This document shows positions 47,018 through 59,946 of a stretch of DNA of 64,000 nt, in pieces. Below the pieces are notes generated by a model. That model made no database searches, was not told the origin of the DNA, and saw nothing but the letters and a program-made list of their open reading frames with translations. The stretch's first letter is position 1; every line of letters starts with the position of its first letter. Made by a program: the position numbers and the translations under genes. Source of the stretch: Actinomycetota bacterium (GTDB lineage: Bacteria > Actinomycetota > Acidimicrobiia > Acidimicrobiales > RAAP-2); NCBI GenBank assembly GCA_029850535.1, contig JARCRU010000030.1, forward strand, positions 25,658 to 89,657, in the 5' to 3' direction.

Positions 47018-47068
47018 GTGTGCCTCTCTTCTTCCTAAACCTGCGTATCGGTGGTCCCGACACACAGA

Positions 47069-47102
47069 CGCTCCGCCGGGCCATGAAAACCCGAACGGAG
47101 CG
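47069..47102 (-). promoter_or_regulatory. rplC leader hairpin, proximal
   Basis: CGCTCCG pairs with CGGAGCG (7 bp) and an inner CGGG/CCCG pairing closes the loop. It lies 52 nt before the rplC start in a leader of about 160 nt. Candidate L4-type autoregulatory element, judged by position only. Confidence 0.5.
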
Positions 47103-47115
47103 CTCGACTTGTTTG

Positions 47116-47146
47116 GTTCAGCGTCCCTCGAATGAGGCGACTGAAC
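47116..47146 (-). promoter_or_regulatory. rplC leader hairpin, distal
   Basis: GTTCAG/CTGAAC stem with a further partly bulged stem and an ATTC loop (minus strand). Together with the proximal hairpin it makes a two-stem leader. Confidence 0.45.
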
Positions 47147-47183
47147 ACTTCTGTTGTTGTCCTTCGTTCTGACAGGGGTACTA

Positions 47184-47213
47184 AACCTACACCACGAGGC
47201 CCCGCGAACGCAA
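47184..47213 (-). promoter_or_regulatory. Candidate rplC promoter
   Basis: Minus strand TTGCGT, 18-nt spacer, TAGGTT. The -35 sits in the loop of the rpsJ hairpin. Hexamers are weak, but the 18-nt spacing matches the rpsL, rplM, rplJ and groES promoters here. Confidence 0.4.
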
Positions 47214-47233
47214 AACGTTCGCGGGGCCTCGTG
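47193..47233 (-). terminator. 18-bp perfect hairpin after rpsJ
   Basis: Two 18-nt perfectly complementary arms (beginning CACGAGGCCCCGCGAACG) around a 5-nt loop, 5 nt past the rpsJ stop. No T-run follows, so this may be a T-less terminator, an mRNA 3'-end protector or a processing site. Confidence 0.7.
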
Positions 47234-47238
47234 AGTAG

Positions 47239-47562
47239 TTAACTCTGACGAATCTTGATCTCGATGTCCACACCAGCGGGAAGGTCGAGTCGCTGGAGCG
47301 AATCGACGGTCTTGGCTGAATGGTCCACAATGTCCAAGAGACGCTTGTGAACGCGCATCTCGAAGTGCTCACGCGAGTCCTTGTGCTTGTGGGGACCACG
47401 AACCACCGTGTAACGGTGCTTCTCGGTCGGCAGCGGCACGGGACCCTGCACGCGGGCGTTGGTACGCTCCACGGTCTGCACAATCTTCGCGCAGGACTGG
47501 TCCAAGACCTGGTGGTCGAAGGCCTTCAGCCGGATTCGGATCATTTGTCGGTTGTCGGCCAT
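47239..47562 (-). CDS. rpsJ: 30S ribosomal protein S10 (NusE)
   Basis: 107 aa, also the NusG-binding antitermination factor. [20 protein letters not shown] and [20 protein letters not shown] are canonical. Here it is the last gene after tuf and is cut off from rplC by a strong hairpin, rather than leading the S10 operon. Confidence 0.98.
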   Translation of the reverse strand: MADNRQMIRIRLKAFDHQVLDQSCAKIVQTVERTNARVQGPVPLPTEKHRYTVVRGPHKHKDSREHFEMRVHKRLLDIVDHSAKTVDSLQRLDLPAGVDIEIKIRQS

Positions 47563-47570
47563 TGCGACTC

Positions 47571-48758
<1,188 letters not shown>

Positions 48759-48878
48759 TGTCGGGGACTTACTTTCTGTCTCGTGACGAACCCGCTATGA
48801 GTCCGTCGGTTTTGTTTCGGCCCTCCCCGACGACGGTTTGGACCTTGGTTTCACTGGTTACCCAGCGGTTACTGCTTC
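48759..48878. other. tuf-fusA gap
   Basis: 120 nt; no hairpin or promoter that I can support. GTAACC occurs twice near the fusA stop. Confidence 0.3.
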
Positions 48879-50969
48879 TTACGCGCCGGTGGCCTTGGCC
48901 ACGATCTCCTTAGCGATCGAGTCAGGTACTTCTGCGTACGAGTGGAACTGCATACTGTACGTCGCGCGCCCTTGGGTGCGAGAACGCAGGTCAGTAGCGT
49001 AGCCGAACATGTCCGCCAGGGGCACCAGAGCCTTGATGGTCTGGCCATTCCCCTGTTGTTCCATGCCTTCAATGCGACCGCGGCGTGAGGAGAGGTCACC
49101 AATGACGTCACCCATGTAGTCCTCGGGAGTGACGACTTCGACGGCCATCACCGGCTCGAGCAAGACGGGGTTCGCGAGGCGAGCGGCCTTCTTCACGGCA
49201 ATGGAGCCGGCGATCTTGAACGCCATTTCCGAGGAGTCGACGTCGTGGTAGGAACCAAAGGTCAGGCGCACACGCACGTCCACCATGGGATAACCCGCCA
49301 GAACGCCCGAAGTCAGGGCCTCGGTGATGCCCTGGTTGACCGGACCGATGTACTCCTTGGGAATCACACCGCCCGAGATCTCGTCCACGAACTCGTAGCC
49401 GCCGCCCGGTCCCGTGGGCTCCAGGGTGATAACGACGTGGCCGTACTGACCCTTACCACCGGTCTGGCGAACGTACTTCTCCTCGACCTTCTCGACCTTT
49501 TTGCGAACGGTCTCGCGGTAGGCCACCTGGGGCTTACCCACGTTGGCGTCCACCGCGAATTCACGCAGCATGCGGTCCACGAGGACCTCGAGGTGCAGCT
49601 CGCCCATTCCCGAAATGACCGTTTGGGCCGTTTCCTCATCAGTGCGCACGCGGAAGGTCGGGTCCTCCTCGGACAGCGCGTAGAGCGCCTTGGAGAGCTT
49701 GTCCTGGTCCGCCTTGGTCTTAGGTTCGACCGCGACGTGGATCACCGGCTCGGGGAACACGAGGTTCTCCAACTGGATGGGCTTGTCAATGGCCGAGAGC
49801 GTGTCGCCCGTGGTGACCTGCTTGAGTCCCACCGCGGCGACGATGTCACCGGTGCGGATGGTGTCGAGGTCCTCTCGATTGTTCGCGTGCATCAACAAGA
49901 GACGACTCAGGCGTTCCTTCTTCGAGCCCTTGGTGGTGTTGATGACGGTGTCACCCTTCTCCAGGGTGCCCGAGTACACGCGCAGGAAGGTCAACTTACC
50001 TACGAAGGGGTCGGTCATGATCTTGAACGCCAGCGCCGAGAAGGGTTCGGCGTCGTCGGCGTTGCGAAACTCCTCGTCCTCCTTGCCCGGCTTCGTGCCG
50101 TGCGTGGGCGGAAGGTCGAGCGGCGAGGGCAGGTAGTCCACGACCGCGTCGAGCATGGGCTGGACGCCCTTGTTCTTGAACGCCGAACCATTGAGAATCG
50201 GCACGCAGTGTCCACCGAGTGTCCCGCGACGCAACGCGGCGTGCAGGTCGTCACTGGAGGGCACCTCGTCGTTGAGGACCTTCTCCATGAGGTCGTCATC
50301 GAAGGTGGTCAAGATGTCAATCAGGTTCGCGTGGTAGTCCTCGGCCTGGGCCTGGTACTCCTCGGGAATCGGCACCACTTCGAGCTTCTCGCCCTTGTCG
50401 TCGTGATAAATGGTCGCGTTCATGGCCACGACGTCGATGATGCCCAAGTACGCGCCCTCCGCGCCGATCGGCAGTTGAATGACCGCGGGCACGCAATTCA
50501 GGCGATCGGCGATCATGTCGACGCAACGAAAGAAGTCCGCACCGGTGCGGTCCATCTTGTTCACGAAGCAGATGCGCGGCACGTTGTACTTGTTAGCCTG
50601 ACGCCACACCGTCTCGGTCTGGGGCTCCACGCCGGCGACGGCGTCGAAGACCGCCACGGCACCGTCGAGGACGCGCAGACTACGCTCGACCTCAACCGTA
50701 AAGTCAACGTGACCAGGTGTGTCGATGATATTGATCCGGTGACCCTTCCAGTAACAGGTGGTCGCGGCGGAGGTGATGGTGATGCCACGCTCCTGCTCTT
50801 GGACCATCCAGTCCATCACGGCAGCGCCCTCGTGAACCTCACCGATCTTGTAGCTCTTGCCGGTGTAGTAGAGAATGCGCTCAGTCGTCGTGGTCTTACC
50901 GGCATCGATGTGAGCCATAATGCCAATGTTGCGAACCTTGTCGAGGGAGATTTCGCGGGGGGTGCTCAT
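48879..50969 (-). CDS. fusA: Elongation factor G
   Basis: 696-aa translocase. G1 [17 protein letters not shown]3 DTPGHVDF, G4 [10 protein letters not shown]; domain IV carries [20 protein letters not shown] and [10 protein letters not shown]. Single full-length copy in the str operon. Confidence 0.99.
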   Translation of the reverse strand: MSTPREISLDKVRNIGIMAHIDAGKTTTTERILYYTGKSYKIGEVHEGAAVMDWMVQEQERGITITSAATTCYWKGHRINIIDTPGHVDFTVEVERSLRVLDGAVAVFDAVAGVEPQTETVWRQANKYNVPRICFVNKMDRTGADFFRCVDMIADRLNCVPAVIQLPIGAEGAYLGIIDVVAMNATIYHDDKGEKLEVVPIPEEYQAQAEDYHANLIDILTTFDDDLMEKVLNDEVPSSDDLHAALRRGTLGGHCVPILNGSAFKNKGVQPMLDAVVDYLPSPLDLPPTHGTKPGKEDEEFRNADDAEPFSALAFKIMTDPFVGKLTFLRVYSGTLEKGDTVINTTKGSKKERLSRLLLMHANNREDLDTIRTGDIVAAVGLKQVTTGDTLSAIDKPIQLENLVFPEPVIHVAVEPKTKADQDKLSKALYALSEEDPTFRVRTDEETAQTVISGMGELHLEVLVDRMLREFAVDANVGKPQVAYRETVRKKVEKVEEKYVRQTGGKGQYGHVVITLEPTGPGGGYEFVDEISGGVIPKEYIGPVNQGITEALTSGVLAGYPMVDVRVRLTFGSYHDVDSSEMAFKIAGSIAVKKAARLANPVLLEPVMAVEVVTPEDYMGDVIGDLSSRRGRIEGMEQQGNGQTIKALVPLADMFGYATDLRSRTQGRATYSMQFHSYAEVPDSIAKEIVAKATGA

Positions 50970-50986
50970 GTGAATACTTTCTTTAC

Positions 50987-51457
50987 TTACCAGCGGTAGT
51001 GCGCGAACGCCTTGTTGGATTCGGCCATCTTGGCCATGTCTTCCTTGCGCTTCACAGCGGCACCAACGCCGTTGGATGCGTCGATGATCTCGTTGGCCAG
51101 GCGCTCGGCCATCGTCTTCTCGCGGCGCTTCTTGGCGAAGTCGGTCAACCAGCGGATCGCCAACGTCGTGGCGCGCCGCGGGCGAACTTCCACCGGGACC
51201 TGATAGGTGGTACCACCGACGCGACGACTGCGAACTTCGAGCTCGGGGCGGACATTCTCCAACGCACGCTTCAACGCGGCGACGGGGTCAGCGCCGGTCT
51301 TCTCCTCCACCATTTCGAGGGCGGTGTAGACGATGCGCTCGGCGATGGTGCGCTTGCCGCGCTCCAGGATCTTGTTGGTGATCTGGGTCACCAACACCGA
51401 TTTGTAGATGGGATCCGCGGGTACTTCGCGGCGTACGGCGGGACCTTTACGAGGCAT
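50987..51457 (-). CDS. rpsG: 30S ribosomal protein S7
   Basis: 156 aa. [20 protein letters not shown] start and [20 protein letters not shown] then FAHYRW end are canonical. TAATG overlap with rpsL. Confidence 0.98.
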   Translation of the reverse strand: MPRKGPAVRREVPADPIYKSVLVTQITNKILERGKRTIAERIVYTALEMVEEKTGADPVAALKRALENVRPELEVRSRRVGGTTYQVPVEVRPRRATTLAIRWLTDFAKKRREKTMAERLANEIIDASNGVGAAVKRKEDMAKMAESNKAFAHYRW

Positions 51458-51828
51458 TACTTCTCCTTCTTGGCGCCGTAGCGGCTACGGGCCTGCTTGC
51501 GGTCACGAACACCCGAGGTGTCCAGTGCGCCGCGGATGATCTTGTAACGAACACCGGGGAGGTCCTTGACACGTCCACCGCGAACGAGGACAATCGAGTG
51601 CTCCTGGAGGTTGTGACCCACGCCCGGGATGTACGCCGTCACTTCGACACCCGAGGTCAGGCGCACGCGCGCGACCTTACGCAGGGCCGAGTTCGGCTTC
51701 TTGGGCGTGACCGTGTGAACACGGGTGCACACGCCGCGACGCTGCGGGGCCCCCTTCAGGGCCGGCGTCTTGGTCTTGGATACTTTGTCCTGTCGGCCCT
51801 TTCGGACCAACTGTGCAATTGTGGGCAC
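51457..51828 (-). CDS. rpsL: 30S ribosomal protein S12
   Basis: 123 aa. [40 protein letters not shown] and [17 protein letters not shown] keep the Lys residues whose change gives streptomycin resistance, so wild type. GTG start with AGAGG 6 nt upstream. Own promoter after the rpoC hairpin. Confidence 0.98.
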   Translation of the reverse strand: MPTIAQLVRKGRQDKVSKTKTPALKGAPQRRGVCTRVHTVTPKKPNSALRKVARVRLTSGVEVTAYIPGVGHNLQEHSIVLVRGGRVKDLPGVRYKIIRGALDTSGVRDRKQARSRYGAKKEK

Positions 51829-51894
51829 GCAGAACCTCTTCTAGTTGTACATCGTTCTTTACACGCGCTAACGATGCCAGCGCGCGGACTTTCT

Positions 51895-51924
51895 ATCTTA
51901 CGACACGGACTGGCACATCGGCAA
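51895..51924 (-). promoter_or_regulatory. rpsL / str-operon promoter
   Basis: Minus strand TTGCCG, 18-nt spacer, TAAGAT, 66 nt upstream of the rpsL GTG. Identical hexamers and spacing to the rplM promoter at 27491-27520. Confidence 0.75.
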
Positions 51925-51929
51925 ACCCG

Positions 51930-51954
51930 CCGCCGCCGTGCGGGCCGGCGGCGG
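51930..51954 (-). terminator. Hairpin after rpoC
   Basis: CCGCCGCC, 9 nt, GGCGGCGG (minus strand), followed by CGGGTTTG. GC-rich stem 9 nt past the rpoC stop; the short T stretch is also the -35 of rpsL. A partial terminator is likely. Confidence 0.6.
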
Positions 51955-51963
51955 ATTGCACGA

Positions 51964-54900
51964 TCACAGCGCCTGTTCGCCCAACCCGTCTTCGGGGTTG
52001 GTCGCGTCGTTTTCCGGCATCGCCGACTCGTCGTAATTCGCTCCAATATTCTGGAACGCCGTCAAATCAGCGGAGAATGTGTCGTCGGAGGACAATTCAC
52101 CCAACAAACTGGCCAGGTCCAAGTCGTCGTCGGACACCTGCGCCCATTCGGGCAGGAGTTCGGCGTCGGGCATGTCCAGACGAAGCTCGCGCTTGTTGTA
52201 GTAATCCAGACCCGAACCGGCCGGGATCAACTTACCGATGATGATGTTCTCCTTCAGGCCCACGAGGTGGTCACGCTTACCCTCGATGGCGGCCTCGGTC
52301 AGCACACGCGTCGTCTCCTGGAAGGAGGCGGCCGAGAGCCACGAGTCCGTCGCCAGCGACGCCTTGGTGATGCCCATCAACTGAGCGCGACCGTCGGCGG
52401 ACTCCTTGGAGTTCTCCTCTAGCGCGTTGTTGGTGTCGTTGAAGAGCTTGACGTCGATCATCGCGCCCGGCAGCCAGGGAGAGTCCCCCGCGTCCACGAT
52501 CTGGACTCGCCGCGTCATCTGGCGCACGATCAACTCGATGTGCTTGTCGTGAATCGACACACCCTGGTCGCGGTAGACGTTCTGGACCTCTTCGACCAGG
52601 TACTGCTGGGTCTCACGGGTCCCGCGGAACTTCATCATGAGCTTGGGATCGAGCGGGCCATCGTGCAGCGGCGTCCCGACCTCGACCTCTTGACCATCCT
52701 CGACGAGCAGGTGGCGCGCGATCGAAATCGACTCCTCCTGCACTTCCCCGTCGTTACCGACCACGGTCAACTTGCGCTCACGACCGATCAACTCGACGCG
52801 CACGACACCCGAGAACTCCGCCACCTTGGCGGCACCCTTGGGGGTGCGTGCTTCGAAGAGCTCCACCACGCGCGGCAAGCCGTGGGTGATGTCGCTCTCG
52901 GTCACACCACCGGAGTGGAAGGTACGCATCGTGAGCTGGGTTCCCGGTTCACCAATGGACTGCGCGGCGATGACGCCGACGGCCTCTCCGAGCTCCACGA
53001 GCTGGTGAGTCGCGAGCGAGAGCCCGTAACAGGCGGCGCACACTCCCTGGACGGCGTCACAGGTCAGCGTGGTGCGTACCCGCACCCGACTCACCGCGGC
53101 GTCGTCGCGCAGGCGTTCGACGTCATCCATCATGAGCATGGTTCCCGCCGCCACGGTGGTGCCGTCACTCAAGACGACGTCCTCGGCGACGACCCGGCCC
53201 CACAACTTGGTCTCGAGATGGGCGCGCTGACCGCGGGTGTCCGCGGCGACGTGCTCAATCCACATCCCGCGCTGGGTCCCGCAGTCGAACTCCTTGACGA
53301 TGAGTTCCTGGGCCACGTCGACGAGTCGACGGGTCAAGTAGCCCGAGTCCGCGGTACGCAGAGCGGTGTCGCCCAGACCCTTACGGGTACCGTGCGTGGA
53401 GATGAAGTACTCCAAGACCGAGAGACCCTCGCGGAACGAGGACTTGATCGGACGAGGAATCATCTCACCGCGCGGGTTGGACACGAGGCCCTTCATCGCG
53501 GCGATCTGACGGATCTGCGAGGAGTTACCACGCGCTCCGGAGTCGACCATCATACGGATCGGGTTCTCGAGCTGGGCGTTCATGGCGCGATCGGTAGCGT
53601 CACCGACCTCCTTGTTCGCGTTGGTCCAGATCTCAATCTCCTGCTGGCGACGCTCGTCGTCGACGATCACCCCTCGGCGGTAGTTGAGTTCGACCTTGGC
53701 GGCCTGTTCTTCGTACTTGTTGAGGATCTCGGCCTTCTCCGACGTCGTGACGACGTCGTCAATGGAGATGGTCAGCCCCGACATCGTCGCGTACTTAAAG
53801 CCCAGCGACTTGATGGCGTCGAGCGCGTTAGCGACCTCCTGACGGCCGAAGCTCGCCGAGATGTCCTCCACGATCGAACCAATCGGCGTGGCGTTCTTAC
53901 CAATGAGCTCGTTCACGAAGCGAAAGCCGAAGGGCAGCGCCTCGTTGAAGAACACGCGCCCCGGCGTCGTGAGCAGCGAACGGCTCGCGCCGAGCACCTC
54001 GATACCCGCGGCGTCGAGGCGTGCGTCGAGGGACGAACCCTCCAACGGACGGATCTCCACGGGGGTACGCAGGGTGATCACCTTGTCGGCGAGGGCATTC
54101 TCGATCTCGTAGACGTGACGGAACACTCGAGGGTTCTCGATTGTCTCGTTGGCCGGCAAGGTCAAGTAGTACGCGCCGAACACCATGTCCTGAGCCGGCT
54201 CCGTGATCGGACGACCCGTCGCGGGAGTGAAGATGTTGTTGGTCGAGAGCATCAAGATTCGTGCCTCGGCCTGCGCTTCGGCCGACAGCGGCACGTGAAC
54301 GGCCATCTGGTCACCGTCGAAGTCGGCGTTGAACGCCTTGCAGACGAGGGGGTGAATCTGGATGGCCTTACCGTCAACGAGGATCGGCTCGAAGGCCTGG
54401 ATCCCCAATCGGTGCAGGGTGGGCGCGCGGTTGAGCAGGACCGGGTGTTCGCGGATGACCTCTTCGAGGACGTCCCACACAACGGCCTTGCGCCGCTCGA
54501 CCATGCGCTTGGCGCTCTTGATGTTCTGAGCCATCTGGGTCTCGATCAAGCGCTTCATGACGAAGGGCTTGAAGAGTTCCAGCGCCATCATCTTGGGCAG
54601 GCCACACTGGTGCAGTTTGAGCTGGGGACCGACGACGATGACCGAACGGCCCGAGTAGTCCACTCGCTTGCCCAACAGGTTCTGACGGAAACGGCCCTGC
54701 TTACCCTTCAACATGTCCGACAGCGACTTGAGGGGGCGGCCGCTCTGGCCCGCCACCGGACGCCCGCGGCGGCCGTTGTCGAAGAGAGCGTCCACGGCTT
54801 CTTGGAGCATGCGCTTCTCGTTGTTGACAATGATGTCGGGTGCGCCCAAGTCGAGCAACCGCTTGAGGCGGTTGTTGCGGTTGATCACGCGACGGTAGAG

Positions 54901-55989
54901 GTCGTTGAGGTCCGACGTCGCGAAGCGACCACCGTCGAGCTGCACCATGGGGCGAAGGTCCGGCGGGATGACCGGGACCGCCTCGAGGATCATCGCTCGC
55001 GGGTCATTGAGCCGGTGCCCGTGGGCGTCGCGGCGGTTGAAGGACTGCACGATGGCCAGACGCTTCAAGAACTTGGCGTGACGCTGCGCCGAGAGTGGCT
55101 TGCGGCCATCCTTGGCGTCGATCATCTCGCGCATCATGCGCTCTTCCTCGTCGAGGTCCATGCGGTCAATCAGTTGCAAGATCGCGTCGGCCCCCATGCC
55201 GCCTTCGAAGTACTCGCCGTAGCGGAACTCCATCTCGCGGTAGAGGACCTCGTCTTCGATGATCTGGCGCGAGTGCATCCCCTCGAAAGTGTCGAAGGAC
55301 TGCTTGGCCAATTCACGCTCCTCGGCGAAGCGACTTCGCACGGCGTCGAGTTCCTTCTCCGTACCGCGCTGCAGTGCGCGCAGTTCCGACTCCTTGGCCC
55401 CGTCAGTCTCGAGTTTCGCGGCGCGTGCCTCGATGTCCTTCAACTTGGTGTCGAGGGCCTTGGCCTCACGCTCGGCGATCTCGAGGAGCTCCTCGCTCAG
55501 CGCCTGGCGCAGGTCGGCCAGGTCCTCGTGACGACGTTCGACTTCCACGTGGGTGACCATGTGGGCGGCGAAGTAGATGACCTTCTCGAGCTGCTTGGCC
55601 TTGAGCTCCTCCTTGGGAGCGGTGCCCATCAAGAGATAGGCGAGCCAGGAACGGGTGCCACGCAGGTACCAGATGTGCACGACCGGCGCCGACAGGGCGA
55701 TGTGGCCCATGCGGTCACGACGAACCTTGTCCGACGTGACTTCGACGCCACAACGCTCACAGACGATGCCCTTGAATCGCACCCGCTTGTACTTGCCACA
55801 GGCGCACTCCCAGGCCTTCTGCGGTCCGAAGATCTTCTCGCAGAACAGGCCGTCCTTCTCGGGACGCAGGGTGCGGTAGTTAATGGTCTCGGGCTTCTTG
55901 ACCTCTCCCGAAGACCAACTACGGATGTTTTGGGCGGTGGCCAGACCAATGCTCAGTTCATCGAACTGGTTGACGTCGAGCGGACTCAT
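51964..55989 (-). CDS. rpoC: RNA polymerase beta' subunit
   Basis: 1341 aa. The N-terminal zinc site [20 protein letters not shown] and the active-site [12 protein letters not shown] are intact; second zinc cluster near the jaw ([13 protein letters not shown]). A long Glu/Arg/Leu-rich coiled-coil insertion at about 140-230 ([20 protein letters not shown] etc.) marks an actinobacterial beta'. ATG overlaps the rpoB stop (ATGA). Confidence 0.99.
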   Translation of the reverse strand: MSPLDVNQFDELSIGLATAQNIRSWSSGEVKKPETINYRTLRPEKDGLFCEKIFGPQKAWECACGKYKRVRFKGIVCERCGVEVTSDKVRRDRMGHIALSAPVVHIWYLRGTRSWLAYLLMGTAPKEELKAKQLEKVIYFAAHMVTHVEVERRHEDLADLRQALSEELLEIAEREAKALDTKLKDIEARAAKLETDGAKESELRALQRGTEKELDAVRSRFAEERELAKQSFDTFEGMHSRQIIEDEVLYREMEFRYGEYFEGGMGADAILQLIDRMDLDEEERMMREMIDAKDGRKPLSAQRHAKFLKRLAIVQSFNRRDAHGHRLNDPRAMILEAVPVIPPDLRPMVQLDGGRFATSDLNDLYRRVINRNNRLKRLLDLGAPDIIVNNEKRMLQEAVDALFDNGRRGRPVAGQSGRPLKSLSDMLKGKQGRFRQNLLGKRVDYSGRSVIVVGPQLKLHQCGLPKMMALELFKPFVMKRLIETQMAQNIKSAKRMVERRKAVVWDVLEEVIREHPVLLNRAPTLHRLGIQAFEPILVDGKAIQIHPLVCKAFNADFDGDQMAVHVPLSAEAQAEARILMLSTNNIFTPATGRPITEPAQDMVFGAYYLTLPANETIENPRVFRHVYEIENALADKVITLRTPVEIRPLEGSSLDARLDAAGIEVLGASRSLLTTPGRVFFNEALPFGFRFVNELIGKNATPIGSIVEDISASFGRQEVANALDAIKSLGFKYATMSGLTISIDDVVTTSEKAEILNKYEEQAAKVELNYRRGVIVDDERRQQEIEIWTNANKEVGDATDRAMNAQLENPIRMMVDSGARGNSSQIRQIAAMKGLVSNPRGEMIPRPIKSSFREGLSVLEYFISTHGTRKGLGDTALRTADSGYLTRRLVDVAQELIVKEFDCGTQRGMWIEHVAADTRGQRAHLETKLWGRVVAEDVVLSDGTTVAAGTMLMMDDVERLRDDAAVSRVRVRTTLTCDAVQGVCAACYGLSLATHQLVELGEAVGVIAAQSIGEPGTQLTMRTFHSGGVTESDITHGLPRVVELFEARTPKGAAKVAEFSGVVRVELIGRERKLTVVGNDGEVQEESISIARHLLVEDGQEVEVGTPLHDGPLDPKLMMKFRGTRETQQYLVEEVQNVYRDQGVSIHDKHIELIVRQMTRRVQIVDAGDSPWLPGAMIDVKLFNDTNNALEENSKESADGRAQLMGITKASLATDSWLSAASFQETTRVLTEAAIEGKRDHLVGLKENIIIGKLIPAGSGLDYYNKRELRLDMPDAELLPEWAQVSDDDLDLASLLGELSSDDTFSADLTAFQNIGANYDESAMPENDATNPEDGLGEQAL

Positions 55990-58900
55990 GACAACTTCCT
56001 TTCTGCGGCGCGGCGAGCGTCCTCCTCGTCAGATCCCCGCTCGGGACGACTGATGTCGATACCGAGTTCGCGGGTGACCGAGAAGAAGTCCTCTTCCGTG
56101 TCGGCGAGGTCCACGTGAGCACCGACCTTGTCGCGCACTTCCACGTTGAGACACAATGACTGCATTTCCTTGATGAGAACCTTGAACGATTCGGGGATAC
56201 CCGGCTCGGGGAGGTTCTGTCCCTTGACGATTGACTCGTAGGCGCGTTCGCGACCCTTCATGTCGTCGGACTTGACCGTCAACAACTCCTGGAGCGCGTA
56301 CGCCGCACCGTAGGCCTCGAGGGCCCAGACTTCCATCTCACCGAAGCGCTGTCCACCGAACTGCGCCTTACCACCGAGGGGCTGAGCGGTAATCATCGAG
56401 TACGGTCCCGTGGAACGAGCGTGGATCTTGTCGTCGACCATGTGGGCGAGCTTCAAGATGTAGGCGTAGCCCACGGAGATGGGGTTGTCGTACGCTTCAC
56501 CCGTGCGACCGTTGAACAAGACGACCTTGCCGTCGTGGTTCTCCGACAACAAACGCTTACCGTTGGCGCCATCGACATTGAGTCGCTCGAAGGTCTGCTG
56601 AATGGTGGGCTTGTCCTTGGCCCGCTCCGTCTCGTCCCAGTGAGCGCCATCGAATGACGGGGTGGCCACGTAGACCGCCGGCTCGGTACGGGGACGGGTC
56701 TTGCGATACGGACGGTTCTGGGGGTCGCTCTGGTCGTTGTGACCCGAGGTGCCGACGGCCGGATTGACCGCGACACCCGACCAACCGTGACGCGCGGCGT
56801 AACCCAGATGACTCTCGAGGACCTGACCGACGTTCATACGGCTCGGCACACCCAGGGGACTCAAGATGATGTCGACGGGGGTACCGTCGGCCATGAAGGG
56901 CATGTCCTCCTCGGGCAGGATCTTGGAGATGACGCCCTTGTTGCCGTGGCGTCCGGCGAGCTTGTCACCCTCGGAGATCTTGCGCTTCTGGGCCACGTAG
57001 ACCTTGACCAGCTGGTTCACACCCGGCTGCATCTCATGGTCCTCGTCGCGGCTGTACACCTTGACGTCGATGACCTTGCCCGATTCACCGTGGGGAACCT
57101 TCAACGAGGTGTCACGCACTTCTCGAGCCTTCTCGCCGAAGATGGCGCGCAGCAGGCGCTCCTCGGGCGACTGCTCGGTCTCACCCTTGGGCGTGACCTT
57201 GCCGACGAGGATGTCGCCGGGCTGGACTTCGGCGCCGATGCGCACGATGCCCATGTCGTCGAGGTCCGCCAGGATGTCGTCGGGCAGGTTGGGGATGTCA
57301 CGAGTGATCTCCTCGGCGCCCAACTTGGTGTCGCGCGCGTCGATCTCGTACTCCTTGACGTGGATCGACGTCAAGACGTCGTCACGCACCAGGCGTTCGT
57401 TCAAGATGATGGCGTCCTCGTAGTTGTAGCCCTCCCAGGGCATGTAGGCCACGAGCAGGTTCTTGCCCAGGGCCAACTCGCCGTTGGACGTGCTCGTGCC
57501 ATCGGCCAGCAGGTCGCCGGTCTTCAAGATCTCGCCACCCACGACGAGGGGCTTCTGGTTGATTGAGGTGTCCTGGTTGGAACGGCGGAACTTGTTGAGG
57601 TTGTACTGCTTCCTTCCCAACGCTTTGCCGTAGCGGTCGGTCACGCCCTTGTCGTATTCGACGACGATGCGGTCGCCCGACACCGACGTCACGACGCCCT
57701 CGCCCTCGGCGAGGAGTACGTCACCGGAGTCCAGCGCGGCGCGGGCCTCCATGCCGGTACCCACGAATGGGGCCTCGGGCATGATCAGCGGCACGGCCTG
57801 CTTCTGCATGTTGGCACCCATCAGGGCGCGCTGGGCGTCGTCGTGCTCGACGAAGGGGATCAACGATGTCGCCACCGAGATGACCTGCTTGGTCGACACG
57901 TCCATCAGCTCGACCTCGTCGGGCTTGACGAAGTCGATCTCTGAGGTGGTGGACGACGACTTGTTCGACGCACCGACGCGAAGGCCGGTGCCGATCGGAC
58001 CGCGCCGCACCAACACGCGTTCGGCCGTGAGCTGTCCCGCCTCGTCGACCTCGGTGTTGGCCTGGGCGATGACGTATCGCTCTTCCTCGTCCGCCGTGAA
58101 GTAACGGATCTCGCCCGTCACACGCCCGCCCGTCACGACGCGATAGGGCGTCTCGATGAAGCCGTACTCGTTGATACGCGCGTAATTCGCGAGGTAGCCA
58201 ATCAGACCCACGTTGGGACCCTCAGGGGTCTCGATGGGACACATCCGGCCGTAGTGCGAGGAGTGAACGTCACGCACTTCGAGTCCGGCGCGCTCACGCG
58301 AGAGCCCACCTGGCCCCAGAGCCGACAAGCGTCGCTTGTGGGTCAGACCCGAGAGCGGGTTGTTCTGGTCCATGAACTGGCTCAACTGTGAGGTCGCGAA
58401 GAACTCCTTGATCGCCGACATCACGGGACGGATGTTGATCAGCGTCTGGGGAGCGATCGCCTCAACGTCTTGGGTGTTCATGCGCTCGCGCACGACCCGC
58501 TCCATACGTGAGAGACCCGTTCGCAAGGCGTTCTGGATCAGTTCTCCCACGCTGCGGATGCGTCGGTTGGCGAAGTGGTCCTGGTCGTCGATGTGGTACA
58601 CCGTCTCCTTGGCGGTGCGGTCACGAGCCAAGTTGAGCAGGTAGGTCGCCGTGGCGAGCACTTCGGCCTTGGAGAGCACGTGCAGGGATTCGTTCGGCAA
58701 CTCGAGCAGATCACCGAAGAGTTCGACGTTCTTCAGCACTTCGGCCCCGAGCTTACGGTCGAGCTTGTAGCGGCCGACGCGGCTCAGGTCGTAACGCTTC
58801 TCGGAGAAGAATGCCCCCTCGAAGTACTGACGGGCGGCCTCGATGGTCTGCACCTCGCCCGGGCGGGCGCGACGATAGATCTCGAGCCACGCGGTCTCTT

Positions 58901-59669
58901 GGGACGCGCGCGCAAAGTTCTCGGGGCTGTCCTCCAGGTTGTACTTGTCCATGTGCTTGGCGATCTCGAGGTGCGCCTTCTTCCAGTCCGCGTGGAACTG
59001 ATCCTCGAGGAAGTCGAAGTGTGCGACGAACTTCTCGAAGAAGCCCTCGTCCATTGAGGTGTCGAGCGCGCGCAACAGGGTGAAGATCGAGATGCGGCGC
59101 TTGCGGGCGATTCGCGCACCGGCGTTGGCGGCCTTGTTCTTCTTCTCTTCGAGGTCGACTTGGAGCCACTCACCACGGCTGGGGTGGATGGTGCCTTCGA
59201 AGGCCACCTTCTCGTCCTTGCCGGGCTGGAACAAGACGCCGGGGGAACGTACCAACTGGCTCACCACGACACGCTCGGTGCCATTGATGATGAAGGTCCC
59301 CTGCTCGGTCATGATCGGGAAGTCGCCCATGAAGACGGTCTGTTCCTTGATCTCACCGGTCTCGGAGTTCAAGAAACGCGCACGCACGAAGATCGGCTGG
59401 GAATAGGTGGTGGCACGCTGGCGACACTCCTCAACCGTGAACTTCGGCGGACTCTTCAGGTCCGGGTCGTCGGGGTCGAACTCGAGTTCCAGCGACAGGC
59501 GACCGGTAAAGTCCGAGATCGGCGACAGGGCCTCGAAGGCCTCGCGCAATCCCTGCTTCATGAACAGGTCGAAACTGTCGCGTTGAATCTCAAGGAGATT
59601 GGGCAGGGGGTGAGCCTCACCCAGGGCCGAGAAGTTAAAGCGTTCGGGGCTAGTGGACCGAGACGTCAA
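55986..59669 (-). CDS. rpoB: RNA polymerase beta subunit
   Basis: 1227 aa. The rifampicin region reads [20 protein letters not shown] then [10 protein letters not shown], with the Asp, His and Ser of the drug site all wild type. [20 protein letters not shown] and [16 protein letters not shown] are canonical. TTG start with GGAGG 8 nt upstream. Preceded by a structured leader and three hairpins. Confidence 0.99.
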   Translation of the reverse strand: MTSRSTSPERFNFSALGEAHPLPNLLEIQRDSFDLFMKQGLREAFEALSPISDFTGRLSLELEFDPDDPDLKSPPKFTVEECRQRATTYSQPIFVRARFLNSETGEIKEQTVFMGDFPIMTEQGTFIINGTERVVVSQLVRSPGVLFQPGKDEKVAFEGTIHPSRGEWLQVDLEEKKNKAANAGARIARKRRISIFTLLRALDTSMDEGFFEKFVAHFDFLEDQFHADWKKAHLEIAKHMDKYNLEDSPENFARASQETAWLEIYRRARPGEVQTIEAARQYFEGAFFSEKRYDLSRVGRYKLDRKLGAEVLKNVELFGDLLELPNESLHVLSKAEVLATATYLLNLARDRTAKETVYHIDDQDHFANRRIRSVGELIQNALRTGLSRMERVVRERMNTQDVEAIAPQTLINIRPVMSAIKEFFATSQLSQFMDQNNPLSGLTHKRRLSALGPGGLSRERAGLEVRDVHSSHYGRMCPIETPEGPNVGLIGYLANYARINEYGFIETPYRVVTGGRVTGEIRYFTADEEERYVIAQANTEVDEAGQLTAERVLVRRGPIGTGLRVGASNKSSSTTSEIDFVKPDEVELMDVSTKQVISVATSLIPFVEHDDAQRALMGANMQKQAVPLIMPEAPFVGTGMEARAALDSGDVLLAEGEGVVTSVSGDRIVVEYDKGVTDRYGKALGRKQYNLNKFRRSNQDTSINQKPLVVGGEILKTGDLLADGTSTSNGELALGKNLLVAYMPWEGYNYEDAIILNERLVRDDVLTSIHVKEYEIDARDTKLGAEEITRDIPNLPDDILADLDDMGIVRIGAEVQPGDILVGKVTPKGETEQSPEERLLRAIFGEKAREVRDTSLKVPHGESGKVIDVKVYSRDEDHEMQPGVNQLVKVYVAQKRKISEGDKLAGRHGNKGVISKILPEEDMPFMADGTPVDIILSPLGVPSRMNVGQVLESHLGYAARHGWSGVAVNPAVGTSGHNDQSDPQNRPYRKTRPRTEPAVYVATPSFDGAHWDETERAKDKPTIQQTFERLNVDGANGKRLLSENHDGKVVLFNGRTGEAYDNPISVGYAYILKLAHMVDDKIHARSTGPYSMITAQPLGGKAQFGGQRFGEMEVWALEAYGAAYALQELLTVKSDDMKGRERAYESIVKGQNLPEPGIPESFKVLIKEMQSLCLNVEVRDKVGAHVDLADTEEDFFSVTRELGIDISRPERGSDEEDARRAAERKLS

Positions 59670-59711
59670 CGGTCTATCCTCCGTGTAAGTGGGTGGCTAC
59701 TGCATTGATTA

Positions 59712-59768
59712 CGTGTCCCCCATGCGAAAACCTCGTCAGGGGATGACAAAATAGAGTTCAGGGACACG
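59712..59768 (-). promoter_or_regulatory. rpoB leader RNA closed by an 8-bp stem
   Basis: CGTGTCCC and GGGACACG pair across 41 nt. The predicted transcription start (about 59770) falls at the 5' edge of the stem, and the 3' edge is 42 nt from the TTG. A candidate cis-regulatory RNA. Confidence 0.45.
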
Positions 59769-59776
59769 GTCTTTCG

Positions 59777-59806
59777 ACACTACTACTCTATGGTGATCAA
59801 ACGCAA
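59777..59806 (-). promoter_or_regulatory. Candidate rpoBC promoter
   Basis: Minus strand TTGCGT, 18-nt spacer, TAGTGT, directly after the third hairpin. The -10 is poor; TATTTT nearer the gene is an alternative -10 without a good -35. Confidence 0.4.
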
Positions 59807-59808
59807 GT

Positions 59809-59831
59809 GGCGCCCGTGTAACACGGGCGCC
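59809..59831 (-). terminator. rplL-rpoB hairpin 3
   Basis: GGCGCCCGTGT, one nt, ACACGGGCGCC: 11-nt perfect arms (8-9 bp usable). Nearest rpoB. Confidence 0.55.
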
Positions 59832-59865
59832 GCCACGGAGGCTGCGCTCACCCTAGGCAAATTCT

Positions 59866-59890
59866 GGACCCCCGTCAAGCATCGGGGGCC
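59866..59890 (-). terminator. rplL-rpoB hairpin 2
   Basis: CCCCCG/CGGGGG stem plus flanking GG/CC with one bulged base and an 8-nt loop. Confidence 0.5.
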
Positions 59891-59895
59891 ACAGC

Positions 59896-59934
59896 GTGCG
59901 AAGCCCCGACCGACGAGTGGTCGGGGCTTCGCAC
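59896..59934 (-). terminator. rplL-rpoB hairpin 1, 16-bp perfect stem
   Basis: GTGCGAAGCCCCGACC, 7 nt, then the exact complement; 12 nt past the rplL stop. No T-run, as with the rpsJ hairpin. Confidence 0.65.
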
Positions 59935-59946
59935 TAACTGCAGTAA

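Noticed and set aside
51457-51828. Streptomycin-resistance changes in S12
   Set aside because: Both sensitive Lys positions are retained.
52540-56118. 1192-aa plus-strand ORF opposite rpoC
   Set aside because: Antisense shadow of a GC-rich, codon-biased gene; the product is low-complexity Val/Leu/Glu/Arg with no family resemblance, while rpoC on the other strand is unambiguous. The same holds for the long plus-strand ORFs over fusA, tuf, groEL, guaA and sucC.
57900-58500. Possible rifampicin-resistance changes in RpoB
   Set aside because: The drug-site cluster reads as wild type at the Asp, His and Ser positions.
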